From NCBI GenBank assembly GCA_950295325.1, contig OX485806.1, forward strand, positions 23,190,001 to 23,254,000: a stretch of DNA of 64,000 nucleotides. The letters run 5' to 3'. The translations under genes and the position numbers were made by a program. Every line of letters begins with the position of its first letter. Position 1 is the first letter of the stretch. Shown here one piece after another: positions 11,193 to 23,699 of this stretch. The notes below the pieces were generated by a model. That model made no database searches. It was not told where the DNA came from and saw nothing but the letters and a program-made list of their open reading frames with translations. This DNA is from Polytrichum commune (taxonomy: Eukaryota; Streptophyta; Polytrichopsida; Polytrichales; Polytrichaceae).

Positions 11193-13714
11193 AAAGTAGA
11201 CACACACACACACACACATCATCATCCCTACCATCGGTGTTGGCATGCACAATGGACGATTCACCTTGAACATAGCCGCAAGCTCATATGTGAACCTGGA
11301 GCAGATTAATTAAGCAGGGCTATGGGACAAGTGCTACTGGCTCCTATCAAAGATGGTCCCTATAGTTACCAATAGCAAGGGCACTTTAGGCCTAGTTGGG
11401 GGAGATTATAAGTTTTGTCTGTTGATGGTTTGTATCTCAAAGGTGGGTGGTACGATAGCATGTGGTTTTGACTCGTCGCAACTTGTGTTGGGTTCGATTT
11501 CCCGGGTAGTGTCTCTTGTGGGGTTTGTCTATCCCATTATCAAAACTATTTGAGTGGGTTTGGGCAACATGTTGTAGGTCTCATTCTTGGGATTTTGTTG
11601 TTTGTATTTATTTAGGCGTGAATTATTAGGGGTTGATGGTTTTCCAGTTTTTGTTTGTTGAGCATGAATAGGGTGAGGATAGCTATCATGGTCATACAAT
11701 GATCTAATATGTTATTAAAGTCAAGATTCACATGCTCATTGAATGGTTGTATAGCTTCCCCCCACCTGCTTGCAACTTCAACCTAAAATTGGCAATGAAT
11801 GGAGGTATCCAATTGATCTAAATTAACTACATGGTTGGCACTTTGTTTGGAATGGGAAGTTCAACTATGGGTTGAATTAAGTTACGTAGGTTTGATAAAT
11901 ATACTTAAAATGTTAAGAAATAGTTGTGGTGATTAGTAATCATATTATTCACATGATAATTAGATAAAATTCTAATCCTAAATTGTGTCCTCAAAAGCAT
12001 CCACCAAAATGTTACCCAAATCAGTGTGTGTCATGGTGATGTTTAGTGTGCATGCATATATAGTATGTGTGTCAACACATGCCCATCCATGGACAACACA
12101 TGGCATTCACATTGGTCAAGTTACCCTCGGGCACATATTGCTCCCACAATGTTTCAATGCTTAAGTGTTACATCGTATAAGTGTTTCAATGTTCCATTGC
12201 CATGTTGCACTAGTGTTATATTTTTCTAGTGTTAAAGTGTAGTATTGTATCATGTTCTCATTTGCTCCTTTAAGGTTCTCAAAATTAGAAGACAAGGTGT
12301 GAATGGATCTTGATGTTCCCATATTGAACATCATCGAGAACATCAACTCTACACCTACCTTGCTCATTGTTTTTAAAATTGAAGATTTTCATCACCTTCC
12401 TCAAGTATTGGTGGCTACTATGAATGAAATAACCTTTTTAATGGACAAAATGTGGGTTTAAATCCTTTGGATGCACGTGCACCCACAAAATACTACTTAA
12501 AATACGCGTGTCACATAAGGGTTGTTATCTCCAAGAACTCCCAACATTTTGCCAAAAAAGATAATGTCCCTTGATTTTGTGCTTGATTGTAAGACATCAA
12601 GACATGAGAACCTTGAACGTGGTCATGACCATGTGCATTTATTCAATGTGAATTTTGGGCTCATTTATGGAGGAATACCCTAGGCATATGCTCTATGGTC
12701 AGTCATGACAATGCATTAACACCACCATGGTAGGTTGTGCCTTGGGAAATAATACATTGACCTTCTTGAACTAGTAGAGGTGACATCACAAATAATAATA
12801 AAGTGTTATGTTACAAGCATGCAGTCCAAGGTATCCACCTCTCCAAACTATGAAAGGTGGCACCATAAATAAACACCCCTCAATACTCTTCGTCCTTTGG
12901 CCAGATTGTTTGGACACTTAAGAACATTCAATTCACAACCCTTACCATCCTCCCCCCACCCCCCACCCGAATAAAACATGTCCACATACTTTTGCTTCTG
13001 TCTGCGGTTTACTCATAAAAGCAAATATCACGTGAAAGACATGATTGTTCTCGTAATTGCATGTCCTTTGACCCAAATAAAATCCAGTTTGTTAAGATTG
13101 TAATTGATACATGTTTGGTTTTCATCATAACCCTTGTGTGTTCAATATTATCGAAAAGATTTTGAAGTGAGATGTGACATAAGTTTTTCGCAATCAACGA
13201 TAGATTCTAACCAAAATTACCACAAGAAAATCAACACCAAACCCAGGCATAATTTACGTTGACCAATGTCTAATACATATATTTTTTAAAACATGCATTA
13301 CCTATCAAGGGATATGTTGACATGGAGTAAAGTTTAGAAAGCTAGAATGTGCAATATGTTCCCAAGTAAGTTGGGCCGTTTTCATAATTTGCAAGAGTGG
13401 TGCGCAAGGAAACACACATGGCACCTTTGGCTTATTTGGGGACTCCTCCCACACAACAAAATGAGGACTTGGTAAATTAAAGTACCCACCCTCCAAAGAG
13501 GCGCCGGAATCTTTCCATGCCATCTTTGAAAGTCCATAGGCCAAGGCACACACTTTTTGTTGGTCATGATGTGGAGTTGGATTTATATGATACCTTGAGT
13601 GTCTAGAAGCCTCACCAAGTTGGGGTGCTTCATTGAAAGACGGCTTGCCTCTAACTTCAAAACATCTTTTTTACCTACCATGCACAATTTATGGTGGTGG
13701 ACTCGAAGCCGACC
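11193..13714. other. Intergenic, mostly unassigned
   Basis: Contains a (CA)n tract at about 11200-11217 and one family A fragment. Otherwise AT-rich unique-looking DNA with no recognisable coding sequence. Confidence 0.5.
11690..11772 (+). repeat. Family A fragment (middle)
   Basis: ATTAAAGTCAAGATTCACAT, GCTCATTGAATGGTTGTATA and CCCCCC match the centre of family A. Confidence 0.5.
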
Positions 13715-14075
13715 GTTGAGGTAGATGAGTTTTAAATGGTTGCTTTTTCCAACTAGCCTACTACTTCGCCTAGGGTTTGAAGTACGTGATTAGCACAAGA
13801 TGGGCTAGCAAATCCAAGTCGAGGCCATAGCCACTTCCCTCATAATTTTGGGAGCTTGTAGGAATATCTTATTCATTATATAGCAAAGATTTCCGTGCTC
13901 ATTAAATGGTTGTATAGCACCCTCCCCCCAATGAGGCTAGAAAAGTTATTATATTTTGAACCCGCAGTTCGATCTCTATTGAACATGTGTCTATTTGGTA
14001 TCCGTTCTTGGAGCCCAACTTAATACCTCCTATTCATATGTGTCTTAATAAGAAAAATAACCAAATAAGGGATGT
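13715..14075 (+). repeat. Family A, nearly full copy
   Basis: From GAGGTAGATGAGTTTTAAAT through GTGATTAGCACAAGATGGGC, AATCCAAGTCGAGGCCATAG and GTCTATTTGGTATCCGTTCT to AATAACCAAATAAGGGATGT. The last ~10 bp are lost. Confidence 0.8.
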
Positions 14076-14369
14076 TGATGACAATAGCTACCCAAAGCTT
14101 CCCACTGGCCGTGTGAACTCGAATGTAATGAATTGAGGTAAGCATGATGTAAACATGCCTAAACCAAACAACCTTTAAGATCAGCTCACTTCGTCTACAA
14201 TTTGGAACATGCAATCAATACAAGATGTCATATAGGGATGTTCGGTTTAACATTTTAAGTGTCGGAATATAATTTATATATAGGTCTTTTACAAGATCCC
14301 AACAGTAAGATGATAACAAAACATGACAGTTTAAATCTAAATGTTAAATATCCTATGTTGAACTAAATA

Positions 14370-14485
14370 GAAAGTTACGGGAGTAGATCCAAATCAAGGC
14401 CGGGAGAGACCGCAACCATTTTCCTTGTGTTATTTGAAGCTTGTATAAATATCTCATTCATTGTCAAGATGAGGACTTTTGTTTT
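14370..14485 (+). repeat. Family A fragment (first half)
   Basis: AGATCCAAATCAAGGCCGGG, GAAGCTTGTATAAATATCTC and ATTCATTGTCAAGATGAGGA match the family. Confidence 0.6.
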
Positions 14486-15414
14486 TATTATCGTTATTAC
14501 GCTTGACTTTATCTCCGTCTCCTCTTTTTAATAGCTTCGAGTGCTAGATATGGAACCTAAACCACACATCGTTTATAAAAATTTGTGATACTTCTTGGGG
14601 GGATTCGTACAAAATGTCACGTATACTCCTTCAAGAACACCCATGGGATGGAATGAAATCTCGAACTTATCGGGATACCATAACATCAATCGATGAGAAG
14701 AGTTGGCTCTCTTTGGAGAGGAATAATATTTCACTTGGAAAGAGTATTCATGCATGTCTAGGCAAATTGACGAGACTATGTATGTGGAGGTCAACAATAT
14801 GTTCACATCTACTTATGATGGGGAGGACTAGATGGTGGGGCATTCACATCTAGAACTTGAACATGAATAGTTTGACATTGCTAATTTACGTTGTGACATT
14901 ATGGATCTCTTACCCCCTACGTGGTCGTAGTAGCAACATAAGCATTTAAGTGGTAACATGCTAAAACGATTACCTACCCCACCCAAAACCCACGTCCTAC
15001 AATCATGTGCAACTAGTACATATAGGTTTTAGAATTGTCAACCACATTGACATCACACTAAAATGATGGATTTGGGTCATCTATCAGTAGAATCTTAAAG
15101 TCCTATAACTTTTGCATGTGGAAAAGAGCCTTGAAAACTCATTTAAACTATGTGAATCTAGTAATAGTAGCCGGATTACCCGTTGCAAGTGATGGTCTCT
15201 TTTCAAAAAAAAAACTATGATAGTTTACAATTGCTTGTCAAAAAGTTCACAGTTTGCATGCTTAAGTGCTTCCCGTAAACATGGAACCCAAAATTAAAGG
15301 ATAATCATGCTCATGTAATACATGGTCCCACGAAGCACAGCCAAGGAGATGTGTGATGTCATGGCCCCACGGTACTACAACCTTTGGATGATTTTCAAAG
15401 GCCTTCTGGTAATC
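14486..15414. other. Intergenic, nothing recognised
   Basis: A 79-codon ORF at 14614-14853 has no recognisable motif and no sign of splicing; treated as chance. Confidence 0.4.
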
Positions 15415-15668
15415 ATCAATGAACGGGGAGAACCGCCCAACTAGTTACATATGAACCAGCTGAGTTTGAAAAATAACCACCGATTGAAGTTCTAAACTTC
15501 ATCAACATCACGGATCGTGTTAGATGTGTCTATAGAACATACCCCGAATTGATAAAGAAAAACCGAAAGATGTCAACATACATACATGTAACCGGTTGGG
15601 CTTGGAAACAAAAGAATCCTTGACCGATGATTAAGTTATGTCCAAAAATCTCCCGGACACTGATTCTC
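15415..15668 (+). repeat. Repeat family B, copy 2
   Basis: GAACGGGGAGAACCGCC, ACATACCCCGAATTGATAAA, GTAACCGGTTGGGCTTGGAA and TTATGTCCAAAAATCTCCCG follow the family order without interruption. Confidence 0.7.
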
Positions 15669-15763
15669 ATGGACATCGCTCTCGGGCTGTGTGTAAATTA
15701 AAGCGGCCCTTTTAGGTTAGGGAAGCGTGTTGCCAAACTCCACCCAACTCGATCTTTCTTCTT

Positions 15764-15813
15764 CCTTTCTTCCTTCCTTTAATTTCTTCCTTCCTTTCTT
15801 TCTTTCTTTCTTT
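15764..15813. repeat. (TTCC)n/(TTTC)n microsatellite
   Basis: Imperfect TTCC units followed by pure TTTC units. Confidence 0.85.
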
Positions 15814-16052
15814 TGTTCGTGCTATGGCGGGCCTCCGTGGAAGCTTGTGGGCAAGGGCATGTGATGACTCGCATGCATGCAGGTGCAGAAATAAAAGGCA
15901 GACCAGGTCCCTAAAGCCTGGTAATAATAAGTCCGACAACTTAACTTAACCTTAATTAAGTCGCATAAGTTAAGCTAGCACATGAGGAGTCCTTGCAAGG
16001 GACTGCTTTTCAGCTGCCATTTTGCTTCCCAACAATCTTTCTTTCGTAGTAA

Positions 16053-16540
16053 GGGCCGCTTCACACTGTATATATATGGCCCCTCACTCCACCAATCGGA
16101 TTGCAAGAACCCAAGAATTGAGCCTCTCGACCCTTCACATTGGAGGCCAGCCATAGTCCAAAGGTTGTCACTCTCCAGGATGCATATATACATGGCAGTA
16201 TTTTTTGACCAAGGCGACGACGGACGGGCTCTCGAAGGAAGTTTGGGTCGGACAGGAATGGAGACCCGAAACTATGGTCGAGAGGCCGTCGAATTTTTTT
16301 GCATTAAAAAAAATCGAAATATGATACAATTTGGGTTGTTAGATTGGAGTGGTTGTTTGGGACAAGAAATAAAAGTAGGATGCTTCTTCTTCCTTCCTTC
16401 CTTTGGACTTTGAGCTTGGCTTTTGGAGACTTCACGCTACGCTTGGCTAAAGGCTCCAATTCCTATGTTTTAGTGGCTATGTATTTACAGCCCATCTCTT
16501 TGGACTCTCAACAAAGTTTGGCCATAGTGTGAAGCGGCCC
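16053..16540. mobile_element. PIF/Harbinger (Tourist)-like MITE
   Basis: TIRs of GGGCCGCTTCACACT are flanked by TAA on both sides (16050-16052 and 16541-16543). The ends resemble the element at 58621-59794 (GGGCCG(C/G)TT(T)ACACTA), so they are probably related families. A 143-codon ORF that runs from just outside through most of the element has no recognisable protein and is treated as chance. Confidence 0.85.
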
Positions 16541-16954
16541 TAAGTTAGTTGATAGCTAGGGAGCCTTTAAGTTAATGTGGTGGTACGGCGGCCATTGGAG
16601 TCGCAATAGAATAACCCACGAAATCGCCATAATGCACATGCTTGCAAGTGGCCTCTAACTTAACTTATTCTCAAGAACGCCTCCTAACTTATCCGCATCG
16701 CCAACTTATTAGGGCCAGATCGAGACCCCCACTAACTTTCTGACTCTGTAATAAAGCCGTGCACATAAGATATGTCCATGTGAGTCCACCCCTCTGATAT
16801 TTTTGATTGACTTCTTTGGAGCGGATACGACCTGCACGACAGGTCGCCGCAGCAAGGACTGACACTAATTAAGATCGATTGCGGCAAACCACCCGTCAGT
16901 TTTAGGGCTACAAATAGACATGTGTAGTTGTTATGTTTTTTTTTATGGAATTCG

Positions 16955-17560
16955 AGGTGGTTCTTAATTTGTTAACGGTTGAAAGGGGATTCCAACGCAC
17001 TAAAATACGTCCGATTTGAATGTCATTTGCAAGAGTTAGAAAGGCTCAAAGCTTTATTGGTAGATGACCTGGAAACCGACATGGGGGCTTGATGTTAAGG
17101 TGAAGAAATCAGTACATGTTAATATGGAAGATTTTAGGGTGTTGGCTTTAGGATAGGGTTTTGGGAAACATCCATGTAACATGTTCTATTTCCATGGCAC
17201 ATAAACTCCCAGATTCACAAGTGGGTAGATGGTTGGAAAACACAGATGTTTCTTGGTAACGATTGAGAGGGGATTCCAAAACAACAAAGTGTGTCTAATT
17301 TGAATTTTGTATGCAAGAGCTATAAAGGTTCAAAGTTTCATTGGTAGATGACCCAAAACCAACACATGAGCATGAAGTTAAAGTGATGGAGTTTCCCATA
17401 ACAATGTTTTATGTTAATGTAAAAGTTTGCAGGGTGTTGGCTTTGGGTGGGGTTTTGGTTTTACCACCACCTACCATCACCCATGTAACATGTCTTCGTT
17501 GCATGAACTTGTACAAGCTCCCATGTTCCCATCTAAACCAACGAGTGGATGATTAGAGGC
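16955..17560 (+). repeat. ~290-bp intergenic tandem duplication
   Basis: Copies at about 16972-17255 and 17260-17560 share TAACG(G/A)TTGA, AGGGGATTCCAA, TTGCAAGAG, TCAAAG, TTGGTAGATGACC, CATGTTAAT or ATGTTAATGT, AGGGTGTTGGCTTT, GGGTTTTGG and CATGTAACATGT in order. No gene is recognised in either copy. Confidence 0.75.
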
Positions 17561-17867
17561 TACAAATCACCACGAAGTATTAAACCCTTAACCTCATATT
17601 TCTAAGCATAAGGTGCAACTATTTACATGGTAGCTAAAGACTACCATGGTTCCTTCATTTGGTCTTTATTCATGACAACTACACTAGATAGTTGCGCCAT
17701 GAGTAGTTATAACATGTTTTAGCTGCCTAGTGCCTCCTATTCTCATCTAATAGCCATTTTCACATTCTATCAATGTTCTGTTAGTGAATGCTAAGGCTTG
17801 TAAATGAAAAAAAAAAACTATGGTCAAAAATTATAGATTACACTTGTGTTTAAACGAGATTGGACTA

Positions 17868-17985
17868 CGTGCTCAATATTATAAACTCAATAGTGAACCT
17901 AATTGGAGGGACCTATATGACCTTTTAGTGAGCACAAGAATCTTCACTTTGATAATGAATAAGATATTTGTGTGAGCTCTAAAAA
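17868..17985 (-). repeat. Family A fragment, minus strand
   Basis: In reverse complement: GAGCTCACACAAATATCTTA, TTCATTATCAAAGTGAAGAT, GTGCTCACTAAAAGGTCATA and ATAGGTCCCTCC match the centre of the family. Confidence 0.65.
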
Positions 17986-18349
17986 AACGTGCATAACATT
18001 ACACAACTCCTTGGTTGGGTTGCGTGGGACCATGTGTTACATGAGCATGGTTCTCCTTTAATTCCGGGATTTCTTGTCTATGAGGAGCACTCGGGTTGTG
18101 TATGTGAATTTTTCGACAAGCAATTGTGAATTATTATATTATTTTAATCATAGCCTCTTTTCTTGGAAAGAGACCATCATGTATTGTAGCTACTTAGAGC
18201 ATGACCATGTGTTATCATTTCATTACTGCCCCCGCAACATGACAATGGCGGGTTTAGCCTGCGAACTGGACCCAAGCGTCAGGCCTAACCACAACTCTAC
18301 CTTTGGCAAGCCTTGGCAAGCCCTCCTTGGCTGGAATAGCTCGGGTACA

Positions 18350-18585
18350 TTGTAATGAACATGGAGGATTAACTGCTAGTTACAAATGAACCGGTCGAGT
18401 TTGAGAAATAACTAGTTGAAGTACAAGACTTCCAGAAATTTACCGACCATGCTAGAGGAATTTGTAGAACATCAATAAAGAAAAACCAAAAGCTTGCACC
18501 ATGTAACCGGTTGGACTTGGAAACACTAGTACTCGGATTTTGACGGATTATGTCCAGAATTCTCCACAAACATTCATAAATTACA
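18350..18585 (+). repeat. Repeat family B, copy 3
   Basis: CAAATGAACCGGTCGAGTTT, TTACCGACCATGCTAGAGGA, CATGTAACCGGTTGGACTTG and TTATGTCCAGAATTCTCC match in order. Confidence 0.7.
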
Positions 18586-20859
18586 GCCCAACTTTCAACT
18601 CCTCTAGAAGAAACTCAACTATCAATACCTCACAATCTTAGCCTCCAGTGGTTCGCTGTGAAATTTTGTGTACAATATTGTAAAATATTAGTGTTGATCA
18701 AGGGACTCACAATTTATGAAACCCACATCGAATGAACATGTAGGGCAATGATGAAACTACCCCCCTCTAAAACATTGTCACCCACCCGATTCAACACCCG
18801 TTCGAGTTAGCATTTGGCGAGCGATGACGTGTGTCAAACATGCTCTCCAAATCTCATACTAACCTAATCCGCATGCATGTTTCCTATCCTACGAGAAGTG
18901 AAGCTTCGTCGGGGCCAAAAGTAACCATTTAAGGACCTTGCCTTACTTTGCCTTGCCTTGCCTTACCTTGACGTCCGTGCTCCATCATGCTGGATCCATG
19001 GAGGGAGGACGCAAGCAAGCAACTGTTGGAGTGCATGGTGCGCATGCAGGCATGGTGAAGAAAGACAAGAGAATACAATACAAAACACTACAATACACTA
19101 CAATACAATATGTTTCATGTGTCTGATGATTCAGTGCTTGTGATCCCCAAAATAACCGATTCCTCATATCCAAACTCTACCCTACACGTCAGCCTGGGAG
19201 CACACATCGATCGCACCCCAATACACTAACTTAACTTATGCCTATCTATCTATCTTTGGCCACCAAACTCTCTTCCTATCTTTAATGTTGCCTTTTTGTC
19301 AAGCTAATTAAGTTTCTTTGAAACTCATGTCCCCATCGATCACACCAAACTCTCCGTGCGGTTCCGGCTGTGAAATTGGTGGGGATTATGTATAGAACTA
19401 GATGTTGGCCCACCACTTTTCACATTGTTATAGTCGGAGATGCTCATGGATGGTGCCAGGAGTGGCTGGTGTGATGATCAGCCCCTCAACCTCGCCATTC
19501 GGCATTGAGCGGATGGACGGACGGACGGACGCGTTTCGCAAAACATCACAATTCATTTCCCAAGTTTTGAAAATACTGTGAATTTCCGAAAGCAAGATGC
19601 TCTCCCAACCCATATTCACAGCATAGGTTGACTAGTTTCCGAAAACTAAGAGACGGATGCTTGAGAGACAATTAGTGTCCTTTTAACTTATTTTTCCACC
19701 GCGTCAAAGGTGACGGTTGCATGTGTTGTGATTCTCCATGACTTATTCCATCGTATTAGAAAATGATGTGTACATGTGTGAAAGTTCACAGCTTTAGGCT
19801 ATGTATCAAGATCGTGCGTGTGTGTGCGTTGGAATGGGGTTTGTCTACTCTAAATATGTGGAAATAGACGATTCTACAACGTAATAGGACTACTGTAGAG
19901 ATGCCACGTCATGCAAACCGTGCCTTAAAGGTGGGTGGTCCTGTTGTGGGCATTTCTAAATCCCGGTTCATACGGGTGCCCAAACAAAGCGTGAACAATG
20001 ACACCTTACCAATCTTTTGTCCCCACAAAGTGCTTTCACATCATCATCGTGCCATTGTGTGTGCCATCCGGTTCATCAAATGTGGCTTCAAATCTACTGA
20101 CAACCCTAAATGAACAAGCACGAGCATTTCTCCCCCATGGAAGTTCGGAGCTCCCACCTTATTAGCAAGACCCCAAACTTCTCCATCTTGTCCGCTGAGG
20201 TGGCTACATTGGTTGGTGACATGGCGGTTTGATGAATTGGGCGAACCCTAGATCTGAACAATGCTTTGGACGAAGCCGTTATTTCGACCAATGACCTTTG
20301 ACAATCTTTTGGCCAAGTGCTCGTCTTATTCGGGCCTAAGTTCTAGCTCCACACACAACTTTAGCTGTTGGCTTGAATTGGATCTACATGTGAATTCTCT
20401 CGATCGTTAGCAGTTGCAAACAAAAAGATGATTATTTCAAGTTCAAAATCAAAATTGAGATGCAAAAGCTACAAGGAGTCAAGGTTATAATCCTTTCCCC
20501 CCCTCTTAGGTCTTCCAAATTGAACTTAGAATAGTGTGTTTGCACCAGTGTTGTATTGGCATCGTTGTTTTCAAAACTAGAGTGAAACTCATATAACTTG
20601 TTTTTAGAGAAATTCAATACACGTTGGTACGGGTGTGGAACAATTGCTGAAATTGTGCACTATATTGGTCCATTGATTGGTACACCGGTGTTTTGAACCG
20701 ATTTTAGACATCAAGATTCAACATAACAATCGGACATGGAACCTAGAATCCAAGATTAGATACCATGGTTATATATGGTCACATGTACTACATTGTTTAT
20801 TGTATAGTCACCGGCCTCATAGGGACAATTACCCTATTATGGGCCCTATGCCTAGGTTA
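18586..20859. other. Intergenic, nothing recognised
   Basis: Somewhat higher GC than the flanks, with short CCTTG repeats near 18940-18970, AATACAATAC repeats near 19070-19110 and a GACG run near 19514-19530. No gene model is convincing. Confidence 0.4.
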
Positions 20860-21627
20860 TAATAATGGTCAACAAGTTGACCATTAGTATAAATACATAA
20901 CATTTGTCCTATCATAATGCTAAGCAATATCTATTCCTTGCATAGTAAAACGTAAATCTCTCATCTCAAGTATTTCAATGTGCTACGCAAAATGTCATAT
21001 TATATAAGATTTTCAACTCAAAAAATACATTATTGACAATTACGGTCGCTTTATGCATGGACCAAGACCCATGAAAACCATGAAAATCATCTTAAGGCTC
21101 TATCCTAGGAAGTATACATGTAATTCTATAATTGATGGGCCCTCTAGCTTAGTGTGAAGTGAAAGTGGATTGTGTTGAGGAACCCTAACATATTTTATGG
21201 GCAACAAATACTACTAGGTAGTCAGGGACCCCACCACGATGATTTCATATTTCCAGGAGCCAATGACAATTTAATTGTTGGCCACAACCTTAGTTGTGCG
21301 TTAAACCCACCTCTTTTCGATGGGCCTAATGCAAAATACAATCGAGCATGAAGCATTATCCACTTGGTGCCACGTAGGACGCCATGTAGGATTTTATTTT
21401 CATTGAGGTCCTTAGGGTTTAGTGTAAACTGAACTTGGACCATCTCTTACTTCTTGACCAATCACATAATCTGTATATCATGGATCAAGGGCCTTGAAGC
21501 TCCAGTGTAAAGCAACCCTTTATGTCATGTTCACAATTAGTGGAGATAACACTTCTAAGTTTCTAGACAATTTAGTGTAACCTTCTGCAAGTAATGTACA
21601 TGACATTACCTAAACAATGTAAACATT

Positions 21628-21630
<3 letters not shown>
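20860..21630 (+). repeat. Repeat family E, copy 2, interrupted
   Basis: First part 20868-21055 (GTTGACCATTAGTATAAATA, TTGCATAGTAAAACGTAAAT, CTCTCATCTC) and second part 21525-21615 (CACAATTAGTGGAGATAACA, GCAAGTAATGTACATGACAT). The ~470 bp between begin GCTTTATGCATGG and end with a loosely inverse block (GTGTAAAGC), so they may be an inserted element. No ORF in it. Confidence 0.45.

Positions 21631-21659
<29 letters not shown>
21630..21659. repeat. (GA)n microsatellite
   Basis: About 15 GA units at the end of the family E copy. Confidence 0.95.
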
Positions 21660-21665
<6 letters not shown>

Positions 21666-21982
21666 AATTGGTGTCTACGTTTAAAGTCATCCAATAGCAA
21701 GGTGAAAACGCAGTGAGTTATTCTATAGTCCAGAATAATAACTATGATAAGATTATTTGACTCCGAGAATGGTATCAAAAACCCCGAATTAATCTAGTGG
21801 ACTCCAACCAATCTTTGTAGGGGACTTGTTGTTACTAGGGCCCCTTCATCCACGACGTTGGATGAGCTTCCATGCACACCACCAACCGCCTTTAAAAAAT
21901 GGCCACACTAATTCACGATTCCTGTGTGAGGGGCAGGCTCTTCAGTCATTCGGACTTTCCGGTGTATTGACAGAAATAATAA

Positions 21983-22013
<31 letters not shown>
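21983..22013. repeat. (AAG)n microsatellite
   Basis: About 10 AAG units preceded by AATAAT. Confidence 0.95.
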
Positions 22014-22014
<1 letters not shown>

Positions 22015-22199
22015 TTGGGAGCCTGGGATTCTATAATGAGGATGATATAGTGAGCCTCGCTTGAAACGTATGTAACGCATGATGATGTGCACACGATATT
22101 AATTGGAGTTTGTGCCACAAATGAGCATTTAATTAGTATATTTGGAACCGAATGTCAAAGTACCCGTGCGGTGGGCGCCGCCCTATGTCCGTGCCTTGC

Positions 22200-22930
22200 A
22201 ACCGCATTTTGGTTTTCGATCGGGTAGACGTGTGTTATTTGGATATATATATACTAGCCACAACCTCTGTTTGGGGAAAACCGACGGCTAGTTCATTATC
22301 AACCGATGGATTTCCCTTCATGGCCGGTCCAAATTTTCAACCATCGGATGGCAATCCGACTATAATTTCAATCCTCCGGCAATTAGCCGATGGACCAGAA
22401 ACTGTCCCGGAAATGTAGCCGATTCTTGTGAGTTACTGGATTTCAGCCGGAAGCATCCAAAGCGCTATATGTCCGGGGCATTTGATGATGCACTTGAGGA
22501 AGTACCCTAAACCTTACACTTTTTGAATTATGCAACCTTTCCATGACCAAATCCAATTGGTTCTATGAAGAATTGGGGGACCCTTGGCCTTCAAGCGGTG
22601 AAGACATTGCCAGGTTCAATTCCCGCCAAGGATATTAACTCTTCAAATTTAAAGTTTTGAACATGCCTTTCTTTTCACTTATTCAAGATTTTGTACTAAG
22701 AAGTGATTTCTAATAACTTTTCACACATTTTTTAAACAATTAGTGCCGATATGAATTCCATTTAATCGGATGTTGGCCAATGAAAATATGAAAATATAGG
22801 CAATTGGCCGATTGATTTTACAAAAGACCGGCTCTTGCCGATGTAAATTGGAAAAAATCCGACCCTTCGTAGCAACTACCGGCAATTAGCCACTAAGGCT
22901 TCAAAAACTTCCCGAACTCTGGCCACAACA
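22200..22930. repeat. Relative of the 3128-3957 element, with second tRNA-like segment
   Basis: It shares with the first element the tRNA-like block (22582-22631: CCTTGG, TTCAAGCGGTGAAG, GGTTCAATTCCCGCCAAGG) and the closing block GGCAATTAGCC, GGCTTCAAAAACTT. The intervals are diverged, and no clean TIRs were found at the ends here. Repeated short words such as GCCGAT and CCGGC fill the interior. Confidence 0.55.
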
Positions 22931-22964
22931 TCATGTTCTCTCCACATCCACTTCTTGGATTGGA

Positions 22965-23185
22965 GGAGATTATGAAATATGTTGTAATTAGTGTGACGTG
23001 ATTAACACATCCAAATTGTGCTTGTAGTCAATTGTCTCATAATTTTCGGTGTTCACATGCATATCTTGTTCGTTATCAAAGTGAAGATTCTCATGTGGAT
23101 TTAGCGGTTATATAAGTCCTCCCCACCCCCCCTAGCTCCGATCGTGTTAATGGATGAGCTTAGAATGGTTTGAGTATTTTGAGTA
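22965..23185 (+). repeat. Family A fragment (centre)
   Basis: GTGACGTGATTAACACATCC, CTTGTTCGTTATCAAAGTGA, GAAGATTCTCATGTGGATTT and ATGAGCTTAGAATGGTTTGA fit family A. It runs straight into a minus-strand family B copy at 23186. Confidence 0.65.
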
Positions 23186-23365
23186 GTGTCCGGGGAGGTT
23201 TTTGAGCATAATCGATCAAAACCCTAGTGTTTCGAAGTCCAACCGGTTACATGTTGTGATCTTTTGGTTTTTCTTTACTAATCACAAGTATGGTCCATGG
23301 GTTCCTTCAAAATGATGGGTATTTTTCATGAAGTCTTGAACTTCAACGGTTCATCTGTATGTAAC
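23186..23365 (-). repeat. Repeat family B, copy 4, minus strand
   Basis: The plus strand reads GTCCGGGGAGGTTTTTGAGC, AGTCCAACCGGTTACATGTT, TTTTGGTTTTTCTTTACTAA and AAGTCTTGAACTTCAACGGT, the inverse of family B. A family C element follows at 23368. Confidence 0.7.
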
Positions 23366-23367
23366 TA

Positions 23368-23665
23368 CACTAAATATGATATTTAGTGTCACCATTTCTA
23401 ATTGTCTTGCTCAATACTAATTGTAAGCCGTGGTGTATGTCACCAACACTAAACGTCAACCCAAACATTACTCGTCATTCCTTGTGAATTTTTTGGGGGA
23501 TTGTAGATTTCCGGTGTTGCAATTACTGCCACTTACCAAGTGGTTTTCATCCAAATTTCAATCATCCACGACAACATTTCATCGTAAGTTGTTGACGAGA
23601 GAAGGTAGGGTTTTGGCCAATGGATGAACTCATCCATCAATCATCATCCATGACAATACGTGAGT
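23368..23665 (+). mobile_element. Family C element, copy 2 (3'-truncated)
   Basis: CTACACTAAATATGATATTT, GTGTCACCA, TTGTCTTGCTCAATACTAAT, AACACTAAACGTCAACCCAA, GTTGCAATTACTGCCACTTA and TTTTCATCCAAATTTCAATC follow the family order. The right part, after GTTGACGAGAGAAGG, is shared with the fragment at 9138-9400. Confidence 0.7.
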
Positions 23666-23699
23666 GCACATAAGCGGGTATTAATTTTTATTTTCCGTA

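Noticed and set aside
15982-16413. 143-codon ORF on the plus strand
   Set aside because: Most of it lies within a MITE with TAA target duplications (16053-16540) and it has no recognisable domain; chance ORF.
20106-20291. 61-codon minus-strand ORF and nearby plus-strand ORF at 19901
   Set aside because: No motif, no splice context; could be transposon debris but nothing supports it.
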